Assembly (NCBI GenBank): GCA_016707425.1
Contig: JADJHU010000003.1
Coordinates: 220,320 to 284,319, forward strand
Length of the DNA stretch: 64,000 nucleotides
Direction of reading: 5' to 3'
From: Gammaproteobacteria bacterium
Lineage (GTDB): Bacteria; Pseudomonadota; Gammaproteobacteria; Steroidobacterales; Steroidobacteraceae
Shown here: positions 23,326-31,680 of the stretch, piece by piece
Layout: each line of letters starts with the position of its first letter
Numbering within the stretch: the stretch's first letter is position 1
Program-made: the position numbers and the translations under genes
Notes under the pieces: model-generated
Told to the model about the DNA's origin: nothing
Seen by the model: the letters and a program-made list of their open reading frames with translations, nothing else
The model's database searches: none

Positions 23326-25305
23326 CTACCCCGCCAGGAGAACCGACTCCGCCCGCTCGAGCGCATCCGGCCGCCCGTGGAGGACGACGATGTCGCCCTG
23401 ACGCAGCACGGTGCTGCCCGCGGGCTCGCGCCCAAGGATGCCCTGGCGGCGCACACCCGTGAACGAGACATCGGCTCCGCGGGCGCGTACATCATCGAGC
23501 GTGTGGCCCACGGCCCAGGCCCTGGGCGGCAGCACCACTGATCTGACTTCCTCGCGGTACTCCCGCATCTCGCCGGTCGGTCGCGGGTCCTCGCGATGCA
23601 CCAGTCCGCGGAGCAGGGCATAGCGACTGTCACGGATCTCGCCGATGGTCCGCACGACACGCGACACGGGTACGCCCAGGAGCACCAGCACGTGACAGAC
23701 GAGCATGAGGCTCGCCTCGAAGGTCTCGGGAATGACTTCCGTGGCTCCGGCTGCACGCAGCTCGGCGAGACGGGCATCGTCCTGCGTACGCACCAGGATG
23801 GGTACCTCGCCCCGCAATCGCCGCACGCTGCGCACGATGTCCAGCGCAACACCCGGATTCGAGAAGCTGATGACCACCGCGCTTGCTGCGGCAAGTCCGA
23901 CGTGCTCCAGCACCTCTTCGTCGGCCGAGTCCCCGAAGATCACCGGATCGCCCGCCTGACGCGCCGCGCGGATCCGGGCCGGATCGAGATCCAGCGCCAC
24001 GTACTCGAAGCCCTCGGATTCGAGCACGCGTGCGATGTTCTGTCCGACACGCCCGAAACCACAGAGGATCACATGCTCGCGCTGCGCGACAGCGCGTGTC
24101 GCCGCGTTCTCGCGCTCGAGTGCGGGACGAGGCGGGCCGCGCGTGCCGAGGATCCAGCGCGCGAGGCGCTTGTTGTTGCCGATGATGAGCGGGCTCAGGA
24201 CCATCGACAGCACGATCGCGACCAGCAGCGGCTGCAGTACCTCACGCGAGCCCGGAGAAGTCGGCAGCACGAGCGTCAGCAGCGCGATTCCGAACTCCCC
24301 GCCGATCGACATGACGAGGCCGGTGCGTACCGCCTTGAAGGTCGAGTCGATGAACACGCGCGCGGCCAGTGCCGCGAGCAGCGCCTTCAGCAGGAGCATG
24401 ATCCCGAGGAGCATGGAGATGAGAAAGAACTTCTCGACGAGCAGCTCCACGTCGAGCTGCATGCCCACCGAGATGAAGAACAGCCCGAGGAGGATGTCGC
24501 GAAAGGGCCGGATCACCGTCTCGACCTGATGCCGATACTCGGTCTCGGCGAGCATCATGCCCGCGAGGAAGGCCCCGAGCGCGAGCGAGAGACCCGCGAG
24601 GTGTGAAATCCATGCCGATCCGAGTGCCACGAGCAGCACTGCGAGCGTGAAGGTCTCGCGCAGGCGGCTGTGGGCGATCTCGTGAAAGAGCGGTCGCAGG
24701 AGCCAGCGGCCGACAAGCAGTACCGCGGCGACAGCCAGCACGCCGCCCGCCACCGCCACCGCACTCCCCAGGGGCGAGAACTCCTCGCCACCCTGTGCAA
24801 CGGCCGAGGCAAGCGCGAGAAAAGGCACGAAGGCGAGGTCCTGGAAGAGCACGATGCTGAAGGCGAGCCTTCCGTGCGTGCGATTGAGCTCTGCACGGTC
24901 GGCAAGCTGGTGCACGATGAGCGGTGTCGAGGTCATGGCCACCGCTCCGCCCACCACGATCGCCAGGAACCAGGACAACGCCAGAGCATGAGCCAGGAGC
25001 GCGACGGTTCCGGCGGTAAGCAGGACCTGCACGGCGCCGAGACCGAACACCTCGCGCCGCATCGCAATCATGCGCGGCAGCGAAAAATCCAGCCCGAGCG
25101 TGAACAGCAGGAAGACGATGCCGAGCTCGGCGAGCAGCCGCGTCGTCTCGGTGCCCGAGAAGAGCCCGAGCGCATAGGGGCCGATCGCCATGCCGGCGAA
25201 TACGTACCCGAGGAGCGTCGGGAGACCCATGCGGCGGGCGAGCGTCACGACCAGCACGGTGGCCGCGAGCAGCAGCAGGGCCTGGGGAAGCGGCTCGTCG
25301 ATCAT
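23326..25305 (-). CDS. CPA2-family cation/proton antiporter with TrkA-N and TrkA-C domains (KefB-like)
   Basis: 659 residues. Twelve or so membrane helices (1-385) contain ELGIVFLLFTLGLDFSL and FISVGMQLDVELLV. The cytoplasmic Rossmann TrkA-N domain (about 415-530) has HVILCGFGRVGQNIAR and a ligand-binding Asp in VALDLDPA, followed by TrkA-C (about 575-655). It exchanges K+ or Na+ for protons under nucleotide control. It is the last gene of the minus-strand set that includes the TolQ/TolR-like proteins, 19 nt after the AgmX-domain gene, so it may be cotranscribed, though a functional link is unproven. Confidence 0.93.
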   Translation of the reverse strand: MIDEPLPQALLLLAATVLVVTLARRMGLPTLLGYVFAGMAIGPYALGLFSGTETTRLLAELGIVFLLFTLGLDFSLPRMIAMRREVFGLGAVQVLLTAGTVALLAHALALSWFLAIVVGGAVAMTSTPLIVHQLADRAELNRTHGRLAFSIVLFQDLAFVPFLALASAVAQGGEEFSPLGSAVAVAGGVLAVAAVLLVGRWLLRPLFHEIAHSRLRETFTLAVLLVALGSAWISHLAGLSLALGAFLAGMMLAETEYRHQVETVIRPFRDILLGLFFISVGMQLDVELLVEKFFLISMLLGIMLLLKALLAALAARVFIDSTFKAVRTGLVMSIGGEFGIALLTLVLPTSPGSREVLQPLLVAIVLSMVLSPLIIGNNKRLARWILGTRGPPRPALERENAATRAVAQREHVILCGFGRVGQNIARVLESEGFEYVALDLDPARIRAARQAGDPVIFGDSADEEVLEHVGLAAASAVVISFSNPGVALDIVRSVRRLRGEVPILVRTQDDARLAELRAAGATEVIPETFEASLMLVCHVLVLLGVPVSRVVRTIGEIRDSRYALLRGLVHREDPRPTGEMREYREEVRSVVLPPRAWAVGHTLDDVRARGADVSFTGVRRQGILGREPAGSTVLRQGDIVVLHGRPDALERAESVLLAG

Positions 25306-25324
25306 CTCGACGGCAGAGCTTAGC

Positions 25325-26224
25325 TCACGCGGGGAAGAAATCGATCGGCTTCGTCGTGGTGATGGTCTCGACGTCCCGGGCTTCGAAACGGAACAGGCGC
25401 ACGCGCGCCACGATCTTGCGCTCCAGCTCAGGGTCAGCGAGGTCGCTCGAGACGATGCGGCACATGGTCACTTCGCCGGCTGGCGAGATCGTGAATTCCA
25501 GCACCACCTTGCCCTGCAGCTCCGGCCGCTCGCGCTGGGCCCGGCTGTAGAGCGCATAGATCGCACCCTTGTTGCGGTCGAAGACCAGCTCGATCTCCTC
25601 GCGACTGCGCCCGGCCTTGCCGCTGTGGGCCGTACGCGTCGCGCCACGCGCGCTTCCGGCAGCGATCCCCGAGGTCACCCGTGTCCCCTCGATGCCGGTC
25701 AGCGAGCCCGCGCCCGCCCCAAAGCCACGACTCACGCCCGAGGTGTCGATGCCTGTACTGCCACGCCCCGCGCGTGCGGAAATCAGGGAGCGCTCGGCAC
25801 GGGCTTCCTCGCCCACCGCCCCCTTGAGGTCCCTGGTCGGCGGCGCCTCGGCCTGCATCATCTGCCTCAGGTCTGCGAGTTCATCGCGGATGCGCGCAAG
25901 CCTCTGTTCCGCCTTCTCTCTCGCCCGCTGGCGTGCATCGACCGGAAGCGGCTGTGGCACCGGCTTCGCCTGGGGCCGGGGCTCGACCTTCGGAGGCGGC
26001 GGTGGCGGAGGCGGTGGCTGCGGTTTCTGCTCGATCATCACGCGGGCGAGCCGCGGCGGCACGGTCTCGATGGCCTTCGGCTTGCTGAGCGGAATGAAGG
26101 GAACGATGATGCCGACCACGGCAAGGAGGGCGAGCGCCGCCCACAGCATCCTGTAGAAGCGCCGGTTCTCCTCGACCGAGGTCTCCCACGGCAGCTCGAA
26201 ATTTCTGTAATAGGGTCGCAACAC
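25325..26224 (-). CDS. AgmX/PglI C-terminal-domain (TonB-like) energy transducer
   Basis: 299 residues from GTG 26224 with GGGAG about 9 nt upstream. A short cytoplasmic segment, one membrane helix (about 28-46: ALALLAVVGIIVPFIPL), a proline run (about 70-95) able to span the periplasm, a coiled-coil stretch (about 97-130) and a Gly/Ser linker lead to a C-terminal domain (about 210-299). That domain has IYALYSRAQRERPELQG, VVLEFTISPAGEVTMCRIV, the AgmX/TonB-like fold. It resembles Myxococcus AgmX/GltJ only in this domain. It likely couples the adjacent proton channel to outer-membrane partners. Confidence 0.88.
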   Translation of the reverse strand: MLRPYYRNFELPWETSVEENRRFYRMLWAALALLAVVGIIVPFIPLSKPKAIETVPPRLARVMIEQKPQPPPPPPPPPKVEPRPQAKPVPQPLPVDARQRAREKAEQRLARIRDELADLRQMMQAEAPPTRDLKGAVGEEARAERSLISARAGRGSTGIDTSGVSRGFGAGAGSLTGIEGTRVTSGIAAGSARGATRTAHSGKAGRSREEIELVFDRNKGAIYALYSRAQRERPELQGKVVLEFTISPAGEVTMCRIVSSDLADPELERKIVARVRLFRFEARDVETITTTKPIDFFPA

Positions 26225-26243
26225 GAGGCTGGACTCCCGCGGC

Positions 26244-26768
26244 TCAGCCGGGCCTCAGGGCGCCGGGCGGGACGGGTTTCTCCTTCTGCAGGACCGCGAG
26301 CGAGATGCGCCCGTAGTCGGCGTCCGTGCACGTCGCCATGACCTTCTTCAGTACGTCGTAGGGCAGTGACTTGTCCCCCATGATCGTGATCTCACGCCCG
26401 GCGAGATCACGCTCGGCGAGCTCCTGCCCGACCAGCAGCGGGCGCTTCAGGGCATCGCGCAGCGGCGCCACGATCTCGCCCTGCTGGCCGCGCACCTCCG
26501 CGATCGTCGCGACGCGCTCGCCCTGCACGAAGAGGTCCTCTCGCGTGATCGTCACCACCACCGACTGGCGCGGCATCGCTTCGGCGATCGACTGGGGCAC
26601 CTCGACGCCCTTGGTGTTCTGGATGACCTCGACCTCGGTCGAATATACGAGGAGAAACGACACCATGACCGACAGGATGTCGATCATGGGTATGAGGTTC
26701 AGCTCCGCCTCGGCACGATGCCGAAGGTGGTGCTCCGCCATGCGCCGGGCCCGATTGGACATGCTCAT
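26244..26768 (-). CDS. ExbD/TolR family protein (second copy)
   Basis: 174 residues. One membrane helix near the N-terminus contains the conserved proton-carrying Asp: LNLIPMIDILSVMVSFLL (Asp30). A periplasmic domain follows with the TolR-type ending (PYDVLKKVMATCTDADYGRISLAV). It overlaps the stop of the other ExbD gene by 4 bases. Two different ExbD proteins beside one TolQ-like channel match the AglQ/AglS plus AglR pattern rather than a simple ExbBD pair. Confidence 0.92.
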   Translation of the reverse strand: MSMSNRARRMAEHHLRHRAEAELNLIPMIDILSVMVSFLLVYSTEVEVIQNTKGVEVPQSIAEAMPRQSVVVTITREDLFVQGERVATIAEVRGQQGEIVAPLRDALKRPLLVGQELAERDLAGREITIMGDKSLPYDVLKKVMATCTDADYGRISLAVLQKEKPVPPGALRPG

Positions 26769-27289
26769 GAGGAAGATCCTTGCGTCAGCGCCGGCGCGTC
26801 GCCGATCGAGATGTCCGGGAAGAGCTCGGCCTGCACGGCATGACTCCCCTGCCGGACTTCGAACACGCGGACCTTGTCCATCACCTGGACGAGGATGTCG
26901 TAGGGAATGTCGGGCTCGAGCAGCAGCGTCGCGTCGACCTTCTCGGGAAACTTTGCCTTGACGCGCTGCAGATAGGCACCCAGTCCGTCGAGGTCGTAGC
27001 CCGCCGCCGTGCTGGGGAAGGTTGCGAGCGGGCCGGTGTTGCGGTCCGCGACCTGCACCGCACCGTGCCGTACGAGCACCTCCAGCACGAGCCCGGGGGG
27101 CGGCTCGCGGAACTCCGCCTGCTGCACCGGCAGCCGGAGCTCGAGGATCACCGTGCGCGAGAACACGGCGGTCATGAGCAGGAAGGTCACGAGCACGGTG
27201 AAAATGTCGATCATCGGCACGAGCAGGAGCTCCGCCGGTTTGCGCTTGTGGCGGACGAGTTTCTTGATCTGGCGCGAGCGGCGTCTCAT
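26765..27289 (-). CDS. ExbD/TolR family protein (first copy)
   Basis: 174 residues, GGAG 6 nt before ATG. A basic cytoplasmic tail is followed by a helix with LLLVPMIDIFTVLVTFLL, whose Asp28 is the conserved proton-path residue, then a periplasmic domain of about 125 residues ending PYDILVQVMDKVRVFEVRQ. It differs from the second copy across the whole periplasmic domain, so the two are probably non-redundant partners of the same channel. Confidence 0.92.
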   Translation of the reverse strand: MRRRSRQIKKLVRHKRKPAELLLVPMIDIFTVLVTFLLMTAVFSRTVILELRLPVQQAEFREPPPGLVLEVLVRHGAVQVADRNTGPLATFPSTAAGYDLDGLGAYLQRVKAKFPEKVDATLLLEPDIPYDILVQVMDKVRVFEVRQGSHAVQAELFPDISIGDAPALTQGSSS

Positions 27290-27317
27290 GGCGGGCTCCC
27301 TGCGGCGCGGGCGACCC

Positions 27318-27980
27318 TCAGGCAGCCGCCGGTGCGGGCGCGGGAGACCCCTGACGCTCCGTGATGGCGTTCAGGAACTTGACGGACGCCATCTCGAGGC
27401 TGTCGATGACCTCAGTGGTCTTGGTCTGCAGCCAGGCATGGATGAAGAGCAGCGGCACCGCCGTCATCAGGCCGAAAGCCGTGCAGTTCATGGCGACCGA
27501 GATGCTCGCCGAGAGCAGATTGGCCTTTTCCGCCGGGTTCACGGTGGCCACCGCCGCGAAGGCGTTGATCAGGCCGATGACGGTGCCGAGGAGGCCGAGC
27601 AGCGTCGCCAGGTTCGCGAAGGTCGCGAGATAATGCGTGCGCTTCTCGATCTGTGGCACGACCTCCATGAGGCTTTCCTCCATCGCCTTCTCGATGTCGT
27701 CGCGGCGGCGCGCCGTCTGCACGCGCGCGAGACCGTAGTTGAGGATCTGCCCGATGGCCGCGTCTGACTTCGAGGTGACCTGCACGGCCTGGCGGAAATT
27801 ACCCTGCGAGAGCATGGGCACGACCTCGTTCCAGAGGCTGCGGTTACTCACCGAAACCCGCATGAGATAGATATAGCGTTCGATGGCGATGGCGAGACCC
27901 ACCACCAGCACGACAGCGATCGGGTACATGAATTCCCCGCCGCCCTGAAAGAACCGAACGATGACGCTCCAGAGCTCCAT
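27318..27980 (-). CDS. MotA/TolQ/ExbB family proton channel
   Basis: 220 residues. The ATG at 27980 has GGGGAG with 8 nt spacing; an ATG 6 nt upstream is too close to it. There are three membrane helices: about 16-36, then the paired helices with LATLLGLLGTVIGLINAF and NCTAFGLMTAVPLLFIHAWL, which carry the conserved Thr residues of the proton path. It forms the inner-membrane motor with the ExbD-type proteins encoded next. It is followed upstream by a 66-nt gap from the 164-residue secreted protein gene. Confidence 0.93.
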   Translation of the reverse strand: MELWSVIVRFFQGGGEFMYPIAVVLVVGLAIAIERYIYLMRVSVSNRSLWNEVVPMLSQGNFRQAVQVTSKSDAAIGQILNYGLARVQTARRRDDIEKAMEESLMEVVPQIEKRTHYLATFANLATLLGLLGTVIGLINAFAAVATVNPAEKANLLSASISVAMNCTAFGLMTAVPLLFIHAWLQTKTTEVIDSLEMASVKFLNAITERQGSPAPAPAAA

Positions 27981-28046
27981 GATCATTACTCCCCGGCACA
28001 AACGCGCATGCGCAAACTGAATGACATTCTGACGAAAAGCTGCGAT

Positions 28047-28541
28047 CTATCTCTCATGTCGAGGTTCCGGTGGGACCGGCTCGTGTGACGGCGGCTCAGC
28101 CGCACCACCCTTGTCGGGTCCGGCGTCCGGAGCGCTCCTGGCGGCATCGGGACGCAGCGCCTCGTAATAGCGGGTCTGACGGCGGAACACGTCCCGATCG
28201 ATCGGCGCAAGGACTTCGTCGAGCAGGCTGTTCAGAGGCCGGCCCGCGAGATCGCCCGGATCGGCACGCTTCCAGGGCACGATGTAGAGCACTTTCGGCA
28301 GCTCGCGGTTGCCCGTGATCTGGGTGGGGTCGAGCGCCATGCGATCCAGGACACGCGGCCCTCGCTGAGTCGCAACGCCGGCACCTGCAGCGACCTCGCC
28401 GGCGGCAGGCGCGGTCTGGGACTTCGACACGCGCGCCCCGCCGGTCGCCGCATCCGGCACCGCGGCGGGCGGCGACTGCGCGAGGGCCGCTCCGGCCACG
28501 CCGACGGCCAGCATCAGGATCACGACTCGCATTCGCATCAC
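28047..28541 (-). CDS. Small secreted protein of the envelope-machine operon, unknown function
   Basis: 164 residues with a signal peptide (1-22, ending ALAQ) and an Ala/Gly-rich linker to about 65. A compact conserved-looking segment follows, MALDPTQITGNRELPKVLYIVPWKR (positions about 68-92), then a Pro-rich acidic tail. Its start overlaps the stop of the 1045-residue TPR gene by 4 bases, so it is made with that protein. I do not recognise a family. A periplasmic adaptor between the TPR proteins and the motor is a guess from position. Confidence 0.75.
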   Translation of the reverse strand: MMRMRVVILMLAVGVAGAALAQSPPAAVPDAATGGARVSKSQTAPAAGEVAAGAGVATQRGPRVLDRMALDPTQITGNRELPKVLYIVPWKRADPGDLAGRPLNSLLDEVLAPIDRDVFRRQTRYYEALRPDAARSAPDAGPDKGGAAEPPSHEPVPPEPRHER

Positions 28542-31500
28542 TGCTCTCCCGCGGCGGCCGGCGCCGGGCGGCCGAGACGCTGGCGCAAATCGGCGATCCA
28601 GCCGTTGAGCTGCCGGTCCTCACCACCGCCGAGCGCCCTGTAACGTTCGAATGACGCAAGCGCGCGCTCCGCATCGCCCAGGTACAGATCGCTCAGGACA
28701 CCCAGATTACGGTGGGCGGGCGCAAAATCCGGGTCCGCGGCGAGTGCCGCCTCGTAGGCCTCGAGCGCTTCCTTGAACCGGCCCTGCATGCGCAGCAGCA
28801 CGCCGAGCCGCGTCCAGGACGCCGCGTCCTGGGGCGCCGCCTGCAATGCCTCGCGCAGCGCGAGTTCCGCCTGCGTGGGATCGCCCACCACGTCCTGCAG
28901 GAGTTCACTCATGCCATAGCGGCCCGGCTTGAGTTCGGCGAGCGCTGCAAAGCTCTTCTTCACCGACTCGTCGTAGAGACCCTCGCGCGCCCGTGCGGCA
29001 TTGATCTCGTGTGTCTTGATCGCCTGCTCCTCGAACGGGAAAGCCTGCTCCTCCAGCAACACGTCGTACTGTGCGAGCTCATCGGCTCCCATGCCCTTCG
29101 GACGCTCGGAGGCGAGCAGGTCCCGACCGAGCGTGCGGTAGAGCTCTGCCATTTCGTAAACGGCCGCGGTCGTCACCTCGGCGATGCCGTAGTCCGCCGC
29201 CGCGCGATAATCCACCAGTGCCGCTTCGAGGGCATTGCGCTTGGCCGCCACGCTCTTCTTCAGAGGCTGCCTGAGGCGGATGGCCCGGAAGGCATCCCGC
29301 GGCCCGGCGGCAAGCGCAAGCTGCGATTTCGCGGCGAGGTAGCGAGTGCGGTCGCTGCGCGCGGCACCGGCCCCGCGGTCCGCCTGCACGATCTCGCGCT
29401 CCCAGTACTCCTGGCGGTCGCTGCGACCTTCGCGGGCGGCGAGATCGGCGAGGCGCTGGCGCACCTCGATGGCCTCGCCGGCCGGTGCGGGATACCGGGT
29501 GATGAACTGCTCGAGCAGCGTCGTCGATTTCGGAAGGTTCCGCGCCTTCTCATAGAGGTCGGCCGCCTTCAGCAACGCCTCGCGCCGCAGCGGCCCCTCC
29601 TCTGCAGGCGACGCTGCGATACGCTCGAGCTCGACCGCAGCATCACCCGGGCGTCCCGCTTCGCTGTACGCGACGGCGAGATTGCGGGTGACCTCGGCGG
29701 CGAACTCCCCGCCCGGGAAATCGCGGCGATACCCCTCGAGCACTTCGATCGCCCGGCCCCAGTCGCGAAGCTGCACGAGCTGTGCCGCCGCATCGTATTG
29801 CGCCGTTGCACGGATCTTCGAACCCGGTGCCAGACGCCCCACACGCAGGAAGTCCTCGATCGCCCCCGTGCCATCGCCCGCCGTCCGCTTCGCCTCGCCC
29901 TGACGATACACCGTGGCGGCGATGCGTTCGGTGAGATCGCCCTGCATCGCGTCATCGGGCGCGAGCAGCGCCCGCGCCTCGACGAATGCGGATTCCGCCC
30001 TGTCGAAGGCCCCCAGATCGAACTGCGACTGTCCGATGATGGTCCAGGCGATGCGTCTCTTCGCCTGATCGACCGGTGGCTGGCGCGCGAGGATGCGCTC
30101 GGAGACCTGCACGGCACGCGGCAGGTCGCCCGCACTGAAGATGTCCTGGGCCGCGCGGGTCAGCGCCACGGCACTCTCAGGGTGCTCCGGGAAGGTCTCC
30201 GCGAAGCGCAGCGCGGCATCGACCGAACGGGCATGCCATGCAGCACGCTCGGCGCCGGTGAGCCCCTCCTCGTGCTTCCCGGCGGCCACGAGCGCAGCGT
30301 GCGCCGCGCCAGCGGATCGCTCGCTCTTCGGATAGTCGTAGGCAGTGCGTTCGAACTCCGTGGTCGCCTCGGCGTACTGGTGGCTCTCGAAGAGAGTCTC
30401 CGCGAGCATCTGGTTTGTCGCCGCTGACCGCGGGTCGTCGGGAAAGAACTGCAGATAGTCGCGGTACCAGCGCGCCGCCTGCTGGTAGTCCTCGATGCGC
30501 CTGGAGGCCTGGGCGGTCGCGTGATAGTAGCGGGCCACGTCCATGAGATTGGTCTCGAGCTCCGCCACCACGCTCGCCCACGCGGGCGAGCGCCGGTCGC
30601 GGTCCTGCCAGAATGGCGCCGAGAAGCCGTAGTGCTCCACATACTCGCGCTTGCCTTCGAGGACCAGCTGCGCGAACCCTCCCTTGCGACAGGCCTCGAT
30701 GGCCTGCATCGCAAGACCCGGTGCGAAATCGCTGTTCGGCTGACGGTTCACATAGGCGCGATAGGTGGCCGCGGCATCCTGGTATCGCTGCTTCTCGACG
30801 TACAGATCCCCGAGCCGTGCGTAGAGCAGATGCGCATAGGGCATGGGCGGGCGACGCGCCGCGAAGGCGTCGAGCGTCTGAGCGCCGTCGAGATACGAGA
30901 AGGTGATGCTCATCGCCCGCAGCGTGTCTTCGACGAGCTCACGATCGGCGCGCGACAGCGTATCCGTGGCGACGAGGCGACCGCGCTCGCGGCGGTCCAC
31001 CAGCGTCTGATCGAGCACACCGGCGAAAGACTCGAGGCTCTCCTCGTTGAGCGACTGCTTGAACAGCGACCAGCCATGCTTGTAGAGGCTCTGCGCAAAG
31101 AAACGCGAGCCGCTGCCCCGCGCGATCACCGCCGCATATGCGCGCTCGGCATCCGCATAGCGCTTTGCGGAGAACAGGATCTCTCCGCGGCGAAACTGCA
31201 CTTCATCGAGCTGAGGACTTCCGGGATATGCGCCGATGATGCGATCGAGCGTCACGAGTGCCTGTTCGGGCTGACCGGTCGTCTCGTAGGCACGCGCCAG
31301 CTGATAGAGCACCTGGTCGTTGCGCGGATAACCTGGGTACGCCGCAAGGAGCGTCGTATAGAGCCGGATGGCCTCGGCACCGGAAAGATCCAGCGCGCTG
31401 ACCTCCTTTTCCATGCGCTCGAGTTCGCCGGCCTCGAGCTCGAGATCGCCCAGGCGCCGCAGCGCCTCTGCACGCAATCCGGGATCCGTGCGCTGCAGCT

Positions 31501-31675
31501 CGAGGAAATGCCGGTAGTTCTCCATCGCACGCGTCGCGCTGGCCTCCACCTTGGTGTCCTTACGCACTTCGACGGGGCGGGACTGCAGATCCCGGATCGT
31601 CGGCGCCGGCTTCTTCGCCGCACCCCAGACCGCCGGCGCAAGCGTCAGCGCACCGAGCACGAGCACGACGCACAT
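28538..31675 (-). CDS. Large periplasmic tetratricopeptide-repeat protein
   Basis: 1045 residues from ATG 31675, 5 nt after the stop of the upstream TPR gene; a longer in-frame extension would overlap that gene. A signal peptide (1-18) is followed by TPR helices over almost the whole length, for example RNDQVLYQLARAYETTGQPE, YTTLLAAYPGYPRN and a C-terminal block with SWTRLGVLLRMQGRFKEALE. Size, location and operon position resemble the TPR scaffolds (AgmU/GltD, GltE) of the Myxococcus gliding complex. It is likely a periplasmic scaffold (inference). Confidence 0.88.
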   Translation of the reverse strand: MCVVLVLGALTLAPAVWGAAKKPAPTIRDLQSRPVEVRKDTKVEASATRAMENYRHFLELQRTDPGLRAEALRRLGDLELEAGELERMEKEVSALDLSGAEAIRLYTTLLAAYPGYPRNDQVLYQLARAYETTGQPEQALVTLDRIIGAYPGSPQLDEVQFRRGEILFSAKRYADAERAYAAVIARGSGSRFFAQSLYKHGWSLFKQSLNEESLESFAGVLDQTLVDRRERGRLVATDTLSRADRELVEDTLRAMSITFSYLDGAQTLDAFAARRPPMPYAHLLYARLGDLYVEKQRYQDAAATYRAYVNRQPNSDFAPGLAMQAIEACRKGGFAQLVLEGKREYVEHYGFSAPFWQDRDRRSPAWASVVAELETNLMDVARYYHATAQASRRIEDYQQAARWYRDYLQFFPDDPRSAATNQMLAETLFESHQYAEATTEFERTAYDYPKSERSAGAAHAALVAAGKHEEGLTGAERAAWHARSVDAALRFAETFPEHPESAVALTRAAQDIFSAGDLPRAVQVSERILARQPPVDQAKRRIAWTIIGQSQFDLGAFDRAESAFVEARALLAPDDAMQGDLTERIAATVYRQGEAKRTAGDGTGAIEDFLRVGRLAPGSKIRATAQYDAAAQLVQLRDWGRAIEVLEGYRRDFPGGEFAAEVTRNLAVAYSEAGRPGDAAVELERIAASPAEEGPLRREALLKAADLYEKARNLPKSTTLLEQFITRYPAPAGEAIEVRQRLADLAAREGRSDRQEYWEREIVQADRGAGAARSDRTRYLAAKSQLALAAGPRDAFRAIRLRQPLKKSVAAKRNALEAALVDYRAAADYGIAEVTTAAVYEMAELYRTLGRDLLASERPKGMGADELAQYDVLLEEQAFPFEEQAIKTHEINAARAREGLYDESVKKSFAALAELKPGRYGMSELLQDVVGDPTQAELALREALQAAPQDAASWTRLGVLLRMQGRFKEALEAYEAALAADPDFAPAHRNLGVLSDLYLGDAERALASFERYRALGGGEDRQLNGWIADLRQRLGRPAPAAAGEQ

Positions 31676-31680
31676 CGATC

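Noticed and set aside
23326..25305. The KefB-like antiporter as a working part of the envelope machine
   Set aside because: Close spacing is the only link; related antiporters occur in many unrelated operons, so I kept it as a neighbour only.
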